Positions 46,761-54,894 of a stretch of 64,000 bases of DNA are shown here, one piece after another. This DNA is from an uncultured Verrucomicrobia subdivision 3 bacterium (GTDB taxonomy: Bacteria > Verrucomicrobiota > Verrucomicrobiia > Limisphaerales > UBA11358): the NCBI GenBank assembly GCA_903922735.1, contig CAIXUZ010000008.1:1-64000 (forward strand). The letters run 5' to 3'. The notes below the pieces were generated by a model. It saw only the letters and a program-made list of their open reading frames with translations. It was not told the DNA's origin and searched no databases. A program made the position numbers and the translations under genes. How positions within the stretch are numbered: the stretch's first letter is position 1; the number at the start of each line of letters is the position of its first letter.

Positions 46761-46958
46761 ATGACTAAAAATAAAATATATCGCGCGCTGGGATTCGTCA
46801 TGGTGCCGCTGGGACTGTTTCTGACCATCATGGCGTTGAAATCGCAAAGCCAGCCGGTCGGCGGCTTTCCGTGGGTGAAACTTGGCCCGGTCGGGCTGAT
46901 GCTTATCATCGGCGGCATCGGGCTTCTATTTCTGCCGGGCAAGATCAATTTTAAATGA
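46761..46958 (+). CDS. Small two-helix membrane protein between lepA and lepB
   Basis: 65 aa, starting 12 bp after lepA and ending 40 bp before lepB. Two hydrophobic segments (about 11-27 and 42-58) are separated by a short Gly/Pro-rich loop (SQPVGGFPWVKLG). The ends are lysine-rich. I recognise no family. Tight placement inside the lepA-lepB operon argues that it is a real gene, perhaps connected with membrane insertion or secretion. Confidence 0.65.
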   Translation: MTKNKIYRALGFVMVPLGLFLTIMALKSQSQPVGGFPWVKLGPVGLMLIIGGIGLLFLPGKINFK

Positions 46959-46998
46959 ACGGAACCGGTTCCCGAAACGTCTGAGCAAGGATACATTT

Positions 46999-48255
46999 AT
47001 GACCATTTTGCGCTGGTTTATTTCCAAGACCGTCCGCGAGGCCACGGTGGTCCACAAGCATTACCGCCGGCTGCTCGCGGCGCAGCGCGATATCCTCACG
47101 CCGGCGGCCATTGGCGCGGTCACGGAATCCTTGAACAATTTACAGGCGGCTATTGCGGAAGGACATTCCGGCCGGATTCGTATCAAGGCGGAGGAATTGC
47201 AATTCGCGGGCGAGAAATGGCTCCAGCCGTATCCGCATGCCGCCTGGCGCGAGAATGTGGAAGTGCTTTTGGTCGCGCTCGCGGTGGCGATGGGCATCCG
47301 CACCTTCTTTTTGCAGCCGTTCAAGATTCCCACCGGCTCCATGCAGCCCACGCTGTTCGGCGTCGTATCCGTGCCGGATTTCACCAAGATCAACACCTGG
47401 AAAGAGGATCGGGAAAAAATCAGCGCCGAGGTGCGGGAACAATGGAAGGCGCGCGCCGATCTTCAAATTCCGTCGGGCTGGGCAAAGATTAAAGATTGGT
47501 TCAAGGGCAATTCCTATATCCGTGTGGTGGCGCAAGCCGATGGCGTGATTGACTCCATTACGCCGCCGACCAAGTTTTTGATCTTCAATCTCAAGCAAAG
47601 CCTTTCCATCGGCGGCGTCGAACACACCATGTGGTTCCCTCCGGATCTGGGCGAACAAAGCCTGGCCAAGCGCGCCGGACTCGACCCGTCTCACGTTTAT
47701 CATAAAGGCGATGAGGTGATAAAAATGAAGGTCAGCGCCGGCGACCATCTGTTCGTGGACCGGATGAGTTATAATTTTTGCCAGCCGGCCCGCGGTGAGA
47801 TTGTCGTGTTTGAGACCAAGGGCATTGACCACCCGCAGATGCCGCAGGATCAATTCTACATCAAGCGCCTCGTGGTGTTGCCGGGCGAAAAAGTCCAGAT
47901 CGGTGACGACCGGCATTTGCGCATCAATGGCCAGCGCCTTGATGCCTCGACGCCGCATTTTGAAAATGTTTACGGTTACAATCCCAACCAGCGACCGAAG
48001 GAAAGCCAGTTTTCCGGCCACGTGAATCGCACGGTGGCGCTGACGTATGGGCTGTATCCCTTTCTCGCGCCCAATTTTCCCGACGCGCAAACCGTCTATG
48101 AAAACGCCGGCAATTCCTACATGGTCATGGGCGACAACACCTGCAACAGTTTTGACTCGCGGGCGTGGGGTGGTTTCCCGGCGCAGAATGTCATCGGCAA
48201 ATCCTTCTTTGTCTATTGGCCGCTGACCGACCGCTTCGGCTGGGGCAACCGGTGA
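46999..48255 (+). CDS. lepB: Signal peptidase I with N-terminal extension and insertions
   Basis: 418 aa, against about 324 for E. coli LepB. A ribosome binding site (AAGGA) lies about 8 bp before the ATG. About 85 residues precede the membrane helix (LLVALAVAMGIRTFFLQ). The catalytic Ser114 is in IPTGSMQPTLFG and the general base Lys in DQFYIKRLVVLPGE. VDRMSYNF and GDNTCNSFDSRAWGGFP complete the family boxes. An insertion of roughly 130 residues separates the Ser and Lys boxes. It processes exported proteins, of which this region encodes many. Confidence 0.93.
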   Translation: MTILRWFISKTVREATVVHKHYRRLLAAQRDILTPAAIGAVTESLNNLQAAIAEGHSGRIRIKAEELQFAGEKWLQPYPHAAWRENVEVLLVALAVAMGIRTFFLQPFKIPTGSMQPTLFGVVSVPDFTKINTWKEDREKISAEVREQWKARADLQIPSGWAKIKDWFKGNSYIRVVAQADGVIDSITPPTKFLIFNLKQSLSIGGVEHTMWFPPDLGEQSLAKRAGLDPSHVYHKGDEVIKMKVSAGDHLFVDRMSYNFCQPARGEIVVFETKGIDHPQMPQDQFYIKRLVVLPGEKVQIGDDRHLRINGQRLDASTPHFENVYGYNPNQRPKESQFSGHVNRTVALTYGLYPFLAPNFPDAQTVYENAGNSYMVMGDNTCNSFDSRAWGGFPAQNVIGKSFFVYWPLTDRFGWGNR

Positions 48256-48342
48256 TTGGCCAGTCCGCAGTTCTGCGTTCCGGGTTCCGAGTTGAAGCTG
48301 CCCGGTGCAGAACCCCAAACACTGAATGCAGAACGCCGAACC
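48256..48342. repeat. Short self-similar intergenic sequence before the SDR gene
   Basis: Imperfect inverted and direct copies of GCGTTC, GTTCCG, GCAGAAC and CCGAACC fill this stretch; for example GTTCTGCGTTC on the left and GAATGCAGAACGC on the right can pair. Similar low-complexity spacers recur at 44922-44957 and 51590-51650. Function unknown. Confidence 0.4.
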
Positions 48343-49122
48343 ATGAACCCAGAACACGTATTAATCACCGGTGCCTCTTCCGGCATCGGCTTGGAACTGG
48401 CGAAATGTTTCGCCGCCGATAACTCCCATCTCGTTCTCGTCGCCCGCGGCACGGAAGCGATGGAGCAACTGGCCGCCGGGCTTCGTCAAAAATATTCGAT
48501 CCAGGTTTTCGTCATCACCGCCGACTTGGCCAAACCCGGATCAGCGCAACGAATTTTTGATGAGCTCGTCCGCGCCGGTGTCACCGTTGATGTGCTGGTG
48601 AATAATGCCGGCTTTGGCCTGCACGGCAGCTTTGCCGAACTGCCGCTTAAACGGCAATTGGAAATCATTCAGGTTAATATCGCGGCGCTCGTCGAACTGA
48701 CCGGATTGTTTTTGCCCGGTATGATTCAGCGGCAGCGGGGCGGGATTTTGAATGTCGGTTCTGTGGCGGGCTTCGTTCCCGGCCCTAACATGGCGGTTTA
48801 CTACGCCAGCAAGGCTTTCGTGCAGTCTTTCAGCGAGGCGATCTTTGAGGAGTTGCGGGGCAGCGGTGTGAGCGTTACCAATCTGTGTCCTGGGCCGACG
48901 GAAACGAATTTTTCCAACACCGCCCGCAGCCATCGTGTTCGCAATCATCAAGCCGCCAAAATGTCCGCCGCTGCCGTTGCCAGCCAGGGTCATCGCGCCT
49001 ACCGGCAGAGGCGGCACATGCCGGTTCCCGGAGTGGTGAATTTTTTGATCTCGCAATTGCCGCGCCTGCTGCCGCGTGCCGCCATCCGGAAAACGGTGAT
49101 GCATTACAACCGGTTGAAATAA
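48343..49122 (+). CDS. Short-chain dehydrogenase/reductase
   Basis: 259 aa from the ATG at 48343, chosen because HVLITGASSGIGLELAK then starts the protein as in all classical SDRs. The NAD(P)-binding loop TGASSGIG, VDVLVNNAGFG, catalytic Ser (NVGSVAG) and YYASKAFVQSF are intact. The C-terminal region (PGPTETNF, then a basic segment and LPRLLPRAAIRKTVM) is like the DltE/YqjQ branch, whose members lack firm substrates. It lies downstream of lepB on the same strand. Confidence 0.9.
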   Translation: MNPEHVLITGASSGIGLELAKCFAADNSHLVLVARGTEAMEQLAAGLRQKYSIQVFVITADLAKPGSAQRIFDELVRAGVTVDVLVNNAGFGLHGSFAELPLKRQLEIIQVNIAALVELTGLFLPGMIQRQRGGILNVGSVAGFVPGPNMAVYYASKAFVQSFSEAIFEELRGSGVSVTNLCPGPTETNFSNTARSHRVRNHQAAKMSAAAVASQGHRAYRQRRHMPVPGVVNFLISQLPRLLPRAAIRKTVMHYNRLK

Positions 49123-49373
49123 TCGAACTGGAAAATGACCGCCATGGCTAAGGCGTGCTTTTAAAATGTGGCCGGAGCCGTGGGTTTGCCTGCGGCCGGT
49201 GGCGGTTTCCCTCGCCCAGCGGGAGCGGGATCAAAGGTGAGGGGGGAAAACGTCGCCAGCCCAATGCGGTCACAGTTTTAATTAAAATATTCCAGGACAG
49301 AGTCTGCCTAAAACTGGCGGGTTTTCCAATTCTCCGGCTTGTTTCATTTTGCGGGCGGGGCTACTGTGGCGGC

Positions 49374-50051
49374 ATGAGCAATGGCAATTCTTTCATCCGC
49401 GAAGACCCGTGGCGCATCTTCCGCATCATGTCGGAGTTTGTGGATTCATTTCAAACCATGTCCGAAGTCGGGCCGGCGGTAACTATCTTCGGTTCCGCCC
49501 GTACCAAGCCGAATGATAAAAATTATCGCGCCGCCCTGGAAATCGCGAAGGGGCTGGCGAAACACAATCTGGCCGTCGTCACCGGCGGCGGCCCCGGCAT
49601 CATGGAGGCGGCCAACAAAGGGGCGGCCCAGGTGGGCGGAAAATCGGTCGGCCTCAACATCGAATTGCCGCATGAGCAATCGGGCAATCGCTTCACCAAC
49701 GTGCCGATCCATTTCCATTATTTCTTTTCGCGCAAAGTCTGCTTCGTCAAATACAGCATTGGCTTTGTCTTCATGCCCGGCGGCTTTGGCACGCTCGATG
49801 AGTTCTTTGAAGTCCTCACCTTGGTCCAGACCGAGCGCATCCCGCAATTTCCGCTCATCCTGTTCGGGCGCGACCATTGGGAGGGGCTGTTGCATTGGAT
49901 GAAAAAAGAGCTGCGGCAAAAGAAATTCATCAGCCCGGGCGACCTCGACCTGATTTCCCTCACCGACAGCCCGCAGGAAGTCGTGGATTTGATTCTCGAC
50001 TATGAGCGCCGGATTGGCGCGCCGGGCGTCATGCCCAAAGCCTTTGCGTGA
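49374..50051 (+). CDS. LOG-family protein (TIGR00730-type, nucleoside monophosphate phosphoribohydrolase)
   Basis: 225 aa from the ATG at 49374. Family signatures are TIFGSARTKPND, VVTGGGPGIMEAANKGA, SVGLNIELPHEQ and the diagnostic PGGFGTLDEFFE. LOG proteins hydrolyse nucleoside 5'-monophosphates to base plus ribose 5-phosphate; in plants they activate cytokinins, and bacterial members include PpnN-like enzymes. Its TGA overlaps the pabB ATG by one base, so translation is coupled. Confidence 0.9.
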   Translation: MSNGNSFIREDPWRIFRIMSEFVDSFQTMSEVGPAVTIFGSARTKPNDKNYRAALEIAKGLAKHNLAVVTGGGPGIMEAANKGAAQVGGKSVGLNIELPHEQSGNRFTNVPIHFHYFFSRKVCFVKYSIGFVFMPGGFGTLDEFFEVLTLVQTERIPQFPLILFGRDHWEGLLHWMKKELRQKKFISPGDLDLISLTDSPQEVVDLILDYERRIGAPGVMPKAFA

Positions 50052-51508
50052 TGTGTCCGCTGCTTCAGGAAATTATCACTTCCCATACGCCGGAATCGCT
50101 GGTCGAACAGTTGGCCGGTGAGCCGGGCGTGGTGCTGCTGCGCACCGCACAGTTTGATTTGCCCTCGGCGCGCTACTCCTTTGTCGCCGCCAATCCGTTT
50201 CTGACCTTTCGTTCCACGGGTTCTCGCTGTGAGATTTTCATTCCCCATCCCGCATCCGCCCCGCCTCAAACACAGTTCGGCAACCCGTGGCATCTGCTGG
50301 ATGCGCTCATGGCGCGCTTTGAATTGCTGGATGAAATGGATTCCCCGTTTCCGCTCGGCGGCGCGTTTGGTTACTGGGGCTACGACCTGAAGAATTTTAC
50401 CGAGCCGAAGCTGCCGCGCCGGGCGGAGAATGATTTGGAACTGCCGGATTGCCACGTCGGCTTCTACGACAGCCTCGTCGTCTTTGATCATCAGCTTGGC
50501 CGGGCCACCATCGTTTCCACCGGTTTGGACGCCGACGGTTCGCGCAGTGAATTTCGGGCCAGCGAGCGGTTGGAATTTTGGCGGTCGAAAATGCAGAGTC
50601 CGCCGCCGGATCAAACTTTTCGCGCCTGTGCGCCTTGGCGTGAGCCGGCTTCCAATCTTTCCCGCGCTGATTTCATCGCTGCGGTTGAGCAGGCGCAGCG
50701 TTACATCCGCAGCGGGGACATTTATCAGGTCAATCTTTCGCACCGGCTAACGGCGGCTTCGGCCTTCACCGGCTGGAAAACCTTTCAAGCGCTGAACGCC
50801 GTTTCCCCCGCGCCGTTTGCGGCGTATCTGGATTGTGGTGATTTTCATCTGGCCTCCTCCTCGCCCGAACAATTCCTGCGCCTGAGCGGTTCGCACATCG
50901 TCACCCGGCCCATCAAAGGCACGCGGCCCCGCGCGGCCGACCCGACGCGCGACGCCCAGCTCGCCTACGAACTCCAGACCAGTCCGAAGGAACTGGCTGA
51001 ACTCGTGATGATCACCGACCTGCTCCGCAACGACCTCGGCAAAGTTTGTGAATACGGCTCCGTGCAGGTGCCGGAGCTGGCCCGGCTGGAAAAATTCGCC
51101 CAGGTGCAGCATCTCGTTTCCACCGTTGAAGGCCGGCTGCGGGCGGAGGTCACCCATTTTGCCGCCCTCGCGTCGAGTTTCCCCGGCGGCAGCATCACCG
51201 GCGCGCCGAAGTTTCGGGCGATGGCAATCATTGATGAGCTGGAACCGGTTTCGCGCGGACCGTATTGCGGCTGTCACGGCTATCTCGGGTTCAATCGCGA
51301 AAGCCAGTTGAGCATCACCATCCGCACCGCGATTTGCCGGGACGGCTTAGCCCATTTCAATGTCGGCGCGGGCATCGTGGCGGACTCTGATCCCGCTGCG
51401 GAATACGAGGAAACCCTGGCCAAGGCGCGCGGCTTTTTTGCCGCCTTGGATTACGCCGCCCAGCGGGCAGCCGGTCGTGTTAATTGCCATCCCGGTAATT
51501 CGTCCTGA
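50051..51508 (+). CDS. pabB: Aminodeoxychorismate synthase component I
   Basis: 485 aa. The N-terminal TrpE/PabB domain (LRTAQFDLPSARYSFVAANP, GGAFGYWGYDLKNF) is followed by the chorismate-binding domain: QVNLSHRLTA, LASSSPEQFLRL, TRPIKGTRPRA, LVMITDLLRNDLGKV and FPGGSITGAPKFRAM. Lys289 in PIKGT is the active-site residue that marks PabB rather than anthranilate synthase, which has Ala or Gly there. The product is 4-amino-4-deoxychorismate for folate. ATG at 50051 follows the LOG stop in a TGATG junction. Confidence 0.93.
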   Translation: MCPLLQEIITSHTPESLVEQLAGEPGVVLLRTAQFDLPSARYSFVAANPFLTFRSTGSRCEIFIPHPASAPPQTQFGNPWHLLDALMARFELLDEMDSPFPLGGAFGYWGYDLKNFTEPKLPRRAENDLELPDCHVGFYDSLVVFDHQLGRATIVSTGLDADGSRSEFRASERLEFWRSKMQSPPPDQTFRACAPWREPASNLSRADFIAAVEQAQRYIRSGDIYQVNLSHRLTAASAFTGWKTFQALNAVSPAPFAAYLDCGDFHLASSSPEQFLRLSGSHIVTRPIKGTRPRAADPTRDAQLAYELQTSPKELAELVMITDLLRNDLGKVCEYGSVQVPELARLEKFAQVQHLVSTVEGRLRAEVTHFAALASSFPGGSITGAPKFRAMAIIDELEPVSRGPYCGCHGYLGFNRESQLSITIRTAICRDGLAHFNVGAGIVADSDPAAEYEETLAKARGFFAALDYAAQRAAGRVNCHPGNSS

Positions 51509-51559
51509 AGCAAATAATTTAAAACCGCAGCCGCAAAATTGCGCAAACAGCTCAAAAAT

Positions 51560-51650
51560 GGTTTTCCTTGCGCTCCCTCTGGGTCTCTGTGCCTCCGTGG
51601 CAAATTCCCCGCTGATCTCTGATCTCTGCCCTCTGACTCCCCGCTCCGCC
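51560..51650. repeat. Dispersed-type intergenic sequence (GTCTCTGTGCCTCCGTGGC and relatives)
   Basis: Contains TCTGTGCCTCCGTGG followed by overlapping GATCTCTGATCTCTGCCCTCT repeats. Similar phrases occur in spacers of many environmental bacteria as far as I recall; only one copy is seen here. No gene is present. Confidence 0.35.
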
Positions 51651-51651
51651 T

Positions 51652-52281
51652 TCACTGCTTCGGCGTCTGCGGAGTCGGCTGGATGACTTTTTTGTGCTCC
51701 AGTTTTTCCAGCTTGGGCGCGATCACATAGCGGCAGTAGGATTGGTTGGAATTGGCGTCGTAGTAACCCTGATGATATTTCTCCGCCGGGTAAAACTTCT
51801 TGAACGGGACAATTTCCGTGACGATCGGGCGGAAGAAATCCTTTTGCGCCTCCCGCTTGGACTTTTCCGCGGCGATCTTTTGCGGCTCGTCGTGAAACAG
51901 AATGATGGAGCGATACTGCGTGCCGTGGTCCGCGCCCTGCTGGTTGAGGGTGGTCGGATCGTGCGCCTGCCAGAACACCTCCAGCAATTGCGCGTAGGAA
52001 AGCTTCGCCGGATCAAAAACAATCTGCGTCACCTCGGCGTGGCCGGTATCGCCGCCGCAAACCTGCTCATACGTTGGATTCTCCGTGCGCCCGCCCGCGT
52101 AGCCGCTCGTCACGGAAATCACGCCCGGCAGCCGCAGATAAACCGCTTCCACGCACCAGAAGCAGCCGCCGCCAAAGGTGGCGGTTTCAGTTATGTTTGT
52201 GTTCATGGTCTTGGCGGGTTGAGCGGTGGCGGCAAAGCTTAGCGCGACGGTGGCGAGGATTGGCAAAATGATCGTTTTCAT
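51652..52281 (-). CDS. msrA: Exported peptide methionine sulfoxide reductase A
   Basis: 209 aa with a signal peptide ending near FAATAQPA. The active-site motif [14 protein letters not shown] has Cys40 as catalytic and Cys43 nearby. [21 protein letters not shown] and [15 protein letters not shown] confirm the family. Export suggests repair of oxidised methionine in periplasmic proteins, such as the many secreted hydrolases. It reduces the S-form of methionine sulfoxide. Confidence 0.95.
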   Translation of the reverse strand: MKTIILPILATVALSFAATAQPAKTMNTNITETATFGGGCFWCVEAVYLRLPGVISVTSGYAGGRTENPTYEQVCGGDTGHAEVTQIVFDPAKLSYAQLLEVFWQAHDPTTLNQQGADHGTQYRSIILFHDEPQKIAAEKSKREAQKDFFRPIVTEIVPFKKFYPAEKYHQGYYDANSNQSYCRYVIAPKLEKLEHKKVIQPTPQTPKQ

Positions 52282-52344
52282 CTGGTCACCCCTTTGACCG
52301 CAGGCTTTGAAATCCGACTCAAAAATAATCCGGCCGGGTTTGGC

Positions 52345-52713
52345 TCACTTCGTCATCGGCCAGCCGGCGGCGACCATGCCCTTGTAGCCGCCGATGAGCG
52401 AATGGACGTTTTTATAGCCCATCTTTTGGGCCGCATCGCAGCTCAAGGCGGAGCGGAAGCCGCCGCCGCAATACATGATGATTTCCGTGTTGGCGTCGGG
52501 ATAAAGCTTTTCCAGGTCGCGTTCGAGAATCCCCTTGCCGAGATGCACCGCCTCGGCGGCATGGCCGGCCGCCCATTCGGAATCCTCGCGCACATCCAGC
52601 AGCACCGCCCGGGAGCGGGCGGCGAGTTTGGCGCGGGCCTCGGCCACGCTGATTTCGCTCACGTGCTTTTTGGCATCGCCAACCAGTTTTAAAAATCCGG
52701 ATGAATGTTCCAT
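52345..52713 (-). CDS. Single-domain rhodanese-like protein
   Basis: 122 aa, cytoplasmic. The fold carries AVLLDVREDSEWAAGHAAEAVHLG and the active-site loop YCGGGFRS with Cys82; the loop end resembles that of sulfurtransferases acting on small thiol substrates. HSLIGGYKGMVAAGWP ends the domain. It lies 63 bp upstream of msrA on the same strand. The physiological sulfur acceptor is unknown. Confidence 0.9.
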   Translation of the reverse strand: MEHSSGFLKLVGDAKKHVSEISVAEARAKLAARSRAVLLDVREDSEWAAGHAAEAVHLGKGILERDLEKLYPDANTEIIMYCGGGFRSALSCDAAQKMGYKNVHSLIGGYKGMVAAGWPMTK

Positions 52714-52874
52714 GCCGGCAACATAGGATTTTCGCCCAGCCGGTCAAATAAAATAGCTGGCCCGCCACCTTGCAAACCCCGGCCCGCCGGAACGCCCGCC
52801 GGGACCAAGCCGCTCCTGACCGGGCTTGAAATCAGTGCCGGTTCGGCTTTCTACCAAACGGCCGCCCAGCCAAA

Positions 52875-52967
52875 GCGCCAGAAGACTGGCGCACCAAGAC
52901 GCTTCGCGCCGTTCGGGAGTCTCCGGTCAGCGCGCCAGCGTCTTGGACTGCGGCGGCCCTCCGCCGC
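52875..52967. repeat. Structured element of nested inverted repeats
   Basis: Three perfect hairpins or arms are packed together: GCGCCAG-AAGA-CTGGCGC (52875-52892), CCAAGACGC (52894-52902) pairing with GCGTCTTGG (52938-52946), and GCGGCGG-CCCT-CCGCCGC (52950-52967) followed by TTTT. The form suggests a small mobile or RNA-forming repeat; the last hairpin could act as a terminator. Confidence 0.65.
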
Positions 52968-53136
52968 TTTTCCCCACCTTTCTGCATCGAGGTTCCATCG
53001 GTGTGAATCGGTCCCGCAGCTGGTTCGGGCTAAAACCAAGTTTTTGACCTTTTTTTGGACAAAACCACCCTTTGGGCCTTCATTTTTGCTTTTTTTTGCT
53101 GTTTTTGGCGTTTTATGGCACTCATAACGTCACGAT

Positions 53137-53400
53137 ATGATGTCCGAACGTGACGTTATGAGACCCGAACGTGATGTTATGAGACCCGAACGTGACGTTA
53201 TGAGACCCGAACGTGATGTTATGAGACCCGAACGTGACGTCATGAGACCCGAACGTGATGTTATGAGACCCGAACGTGATGTTATGAGACCCGAACGTGA
53301 TGTTATGAGACCCGAACGTGATGTCATGAGACCCGAACGCGACGTCATGAGACCCGAACGCAACGTTATGAGACCCTATCGCCATGTCAGGAGACCCTGA
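53137..53400. repeat. Tandem array of about twelve 21-bp units containing AACGTGACGTT
   Basis: Twelve near-identical 21-bp units run from 53137 to about 53388. The core is ATGAGACCCGAACGTGA; in one frame it reads MRPERDV nine times in succession, flanked by variant copies. Units with GAC contain the 11-nt perfect palindrome AACGTGACGTT; units with GAT have one changed base. Copies decay from about 53380 rightwards. Both strands are open because the unit length is a multiple of three, so coding is doubtful. There are no spacers, so it is not a CRISPR array. Confidence 0.9.
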
Positions 53401-53736
53401 TGCGACTTAAAGATGTCCTGATTCGACGTCAGGAGTCCCTGCCGACCGTTCAGATGGGTTCCTTCAATTATCATTCGGTTAGAAGATTTACGAAGCGATG
53501 ATAAGAGATGGAGCCCGTTCTCCATCTGGGTCCAATCGGAGTTGTGATGGGTCGGGCGGAGCATCGCTGGAAAAGGTCGCGCGAAGGACGCGAAGAGGGC
53601 GGCAGGGGAAAGTTTCACCTTGATCGCCTTCGCGCCCTTCGCTCGAAATCTGCCACTGGCCGATGGGGTTGCTTGGAAACTGATTTCGGTTTAAACAGTT
53701 GCTCGCACCTGTTGAAATCAACTATACAAAGCCACC

Positions 53737-54108
53737 ATGAAAATCACTTTTTCCGTCCTGAGCTTAATCTTCATCTTTAATTTCACCGCTTCTGCTTTGT
53801 CCGCGCTCCTCGTGGAGACCACCATCGCCGAAATTAATGCCAAGGGGGAAAAAAGCGTTTTGACGGCTCCGCGGGTCATCGTCGAAAGCGGTAAACAAGC
53901 CGTTATCCGGGTCGGCAGCCTCGAATATGCGGTCACTCCGACTCTGCTAGGCGATGGTACCGTTGATCTCCGCGCCACCCTGACCAAGCGTGATGGGAAA
54001 AAGGCCGACCAGATCGCCGCTCCTCGTATCATAGCCAAGCTGGGCCAGACCGCCGAAATCAAAGTCGGCACCCTCGCCTTTAAGGCAAAAACATCACTCG
54101 CGAAGTAA
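53737..54108 (+). CDS. Small exported protein with duplicated secretin-like segment
   Basis: 123 aa with a signal peptide (MKITFSVLSLIFIFNFTASA). The mature part holds two similar halves: LTAPRVIVESGKQAVIRVG and IAAPRIIAKLGQTAEIKVG. Both resemble the short strand-turn-strand of secretin (PilQ/GspD) domains in which a filament-gate segment reads APR..V..G..A.I..G. It has no pore-forming region. Possibly a pilotin or secretin-domain relic, or an independent envelope protein. The following 200 bp hold no recognisable gene. Confidence 0.6.
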   Translation: MKITFSVLSLIFIFNFTASALSALLVETTIAEINAKGEKSVLTAPRVIVESGKQAVIRVGSLEYAVTPTLLGDGTVDLRATLTKRDGKKADQIAAPRIIAKLGQTAEIKVGTLAFKAKTSLAK

Positions 54109-54315
54109 TCGCCAGGCTGCGCCTGCATGGAGGTGATTAGCCCAGTCCAATTCTCTTTCTGAATCCGGGTGTTATTTGCAAACGTCCACTTGCCTGGCAA
54201 ATGGTTCTAGACACGTTCAATGCCCAGGAATAGAGTCGCTTCCATGAAGCAGCATACGACACACTTCTGTGGCATGCCTAATCGGCCAAACAATAGCCGG
54301 CATCCATAGAGTGTC

Positions 54316-54675
54316 ATGGACGATTATCAACCAGAACCAGAGATTCAGACGCCGCAACAGCGAATCATTGTCATTGCTTCAGCCGCATGTTTTTTTTCTT
54401 TGTTGATAATCTATAGGTTTGCCAGATCTGTGGTCGAGCTGCTCGGAGTTCCTTGGATTGAGTTTCTGGCTTATGCAGTCGTTCCAATAGCGGTGACGTT
54501 TGTCATTCTTTATAACAGTTGCTGGCATGGCGAGATTTCAGGAGCGGCACGAACGGGGTATTTGCTTTTGCTCTCCAGCGTTATTTTAGGTGGTGTATTA
54601 GTCGCCATTGCTTACTTGCTTTGCGTGGGGGTGTTAGCGGCGACTTTTTTTAATTACACTGGCGATCCCGGATGA
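54316..54675 (+). CDS. Small three-helix membrane protein of unknown function
   Basis: 119 aa with an acidic, Pro-rich N-terminus and three hydrophobic segments (about 17-40, 46-65 and 80-108). No family is recognised. Codon usage is noticeably more AT-rich than the flanking glycosidase genes, which may indicate a recently acquired gene. Nothing in the neighbourhood explains its role. Confidence 0.5.
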   Translation: MDDYQPEPEIQTPQQRIIVIASAACFFSLLIIYRFARSVVELLGVPWIEFLAYAVVPIAVTFVILYNSCWHGEISGAARTGYLLLLSSVILGGVLVAIAYLLCVGVLAATFFNYTGDPG

Positions 54676-54894
54676 GATAGAAACCGGTAAACATCCCCCA
54701 AGGCTTCACCGAGCCGAAAATTACGCTGCGCAATCATCCGTGTCTTTATCGCCCGAATCCCCAGCCGTTTGTATTGGGCCACTACCCCTGTTCGCAATGA
54801 TTCCGCCATCATACTTAATTTGATTCCGCTTTCCGATTGAAATCAGGTGTAACCATTCCTACGCTGACGGCATCTCAACTGTTTTAATATCCGC

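Larger units (their letters stand above)
52714..53736. other. Gene-free kilobase with structured repeat and 21-bp tandem array
   Basis: No supported gene. It contains nested hairpins at 52875-52967, a T-rich stretch (53038-53115), a 21-bp array at 53137-53400 with decayed copies to about 53455, a perfect 8-bp hairpin at 53506-53527 (AGATGGAG/CTCCATCT), and an inverted GCGAAGG element at about 53577-53650. It separates divergently transcribed genes. Confidence 0.6.

Noticed and set aside
52705..53127. 140-codon plus-strand ORF in the gene-free kilobase
   Set aside because: It runs through the nested hairpins and the T-rich stretch, and its composition is biased by them.
53137..53400. Repeat protein MRPERDV(n) on the plus strand, or GSHNITF(n) on the minus strand
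   Set aside because: Both strands are open only because the repeat unit is 21 bp with no stop codon. No ribosome binding site, signal or plausible termini are present.
53137..53400. CRISPR array
   Set aside because: Units are contiguous and nearly identical, with no unique spacers, and no cas gene is in the window.
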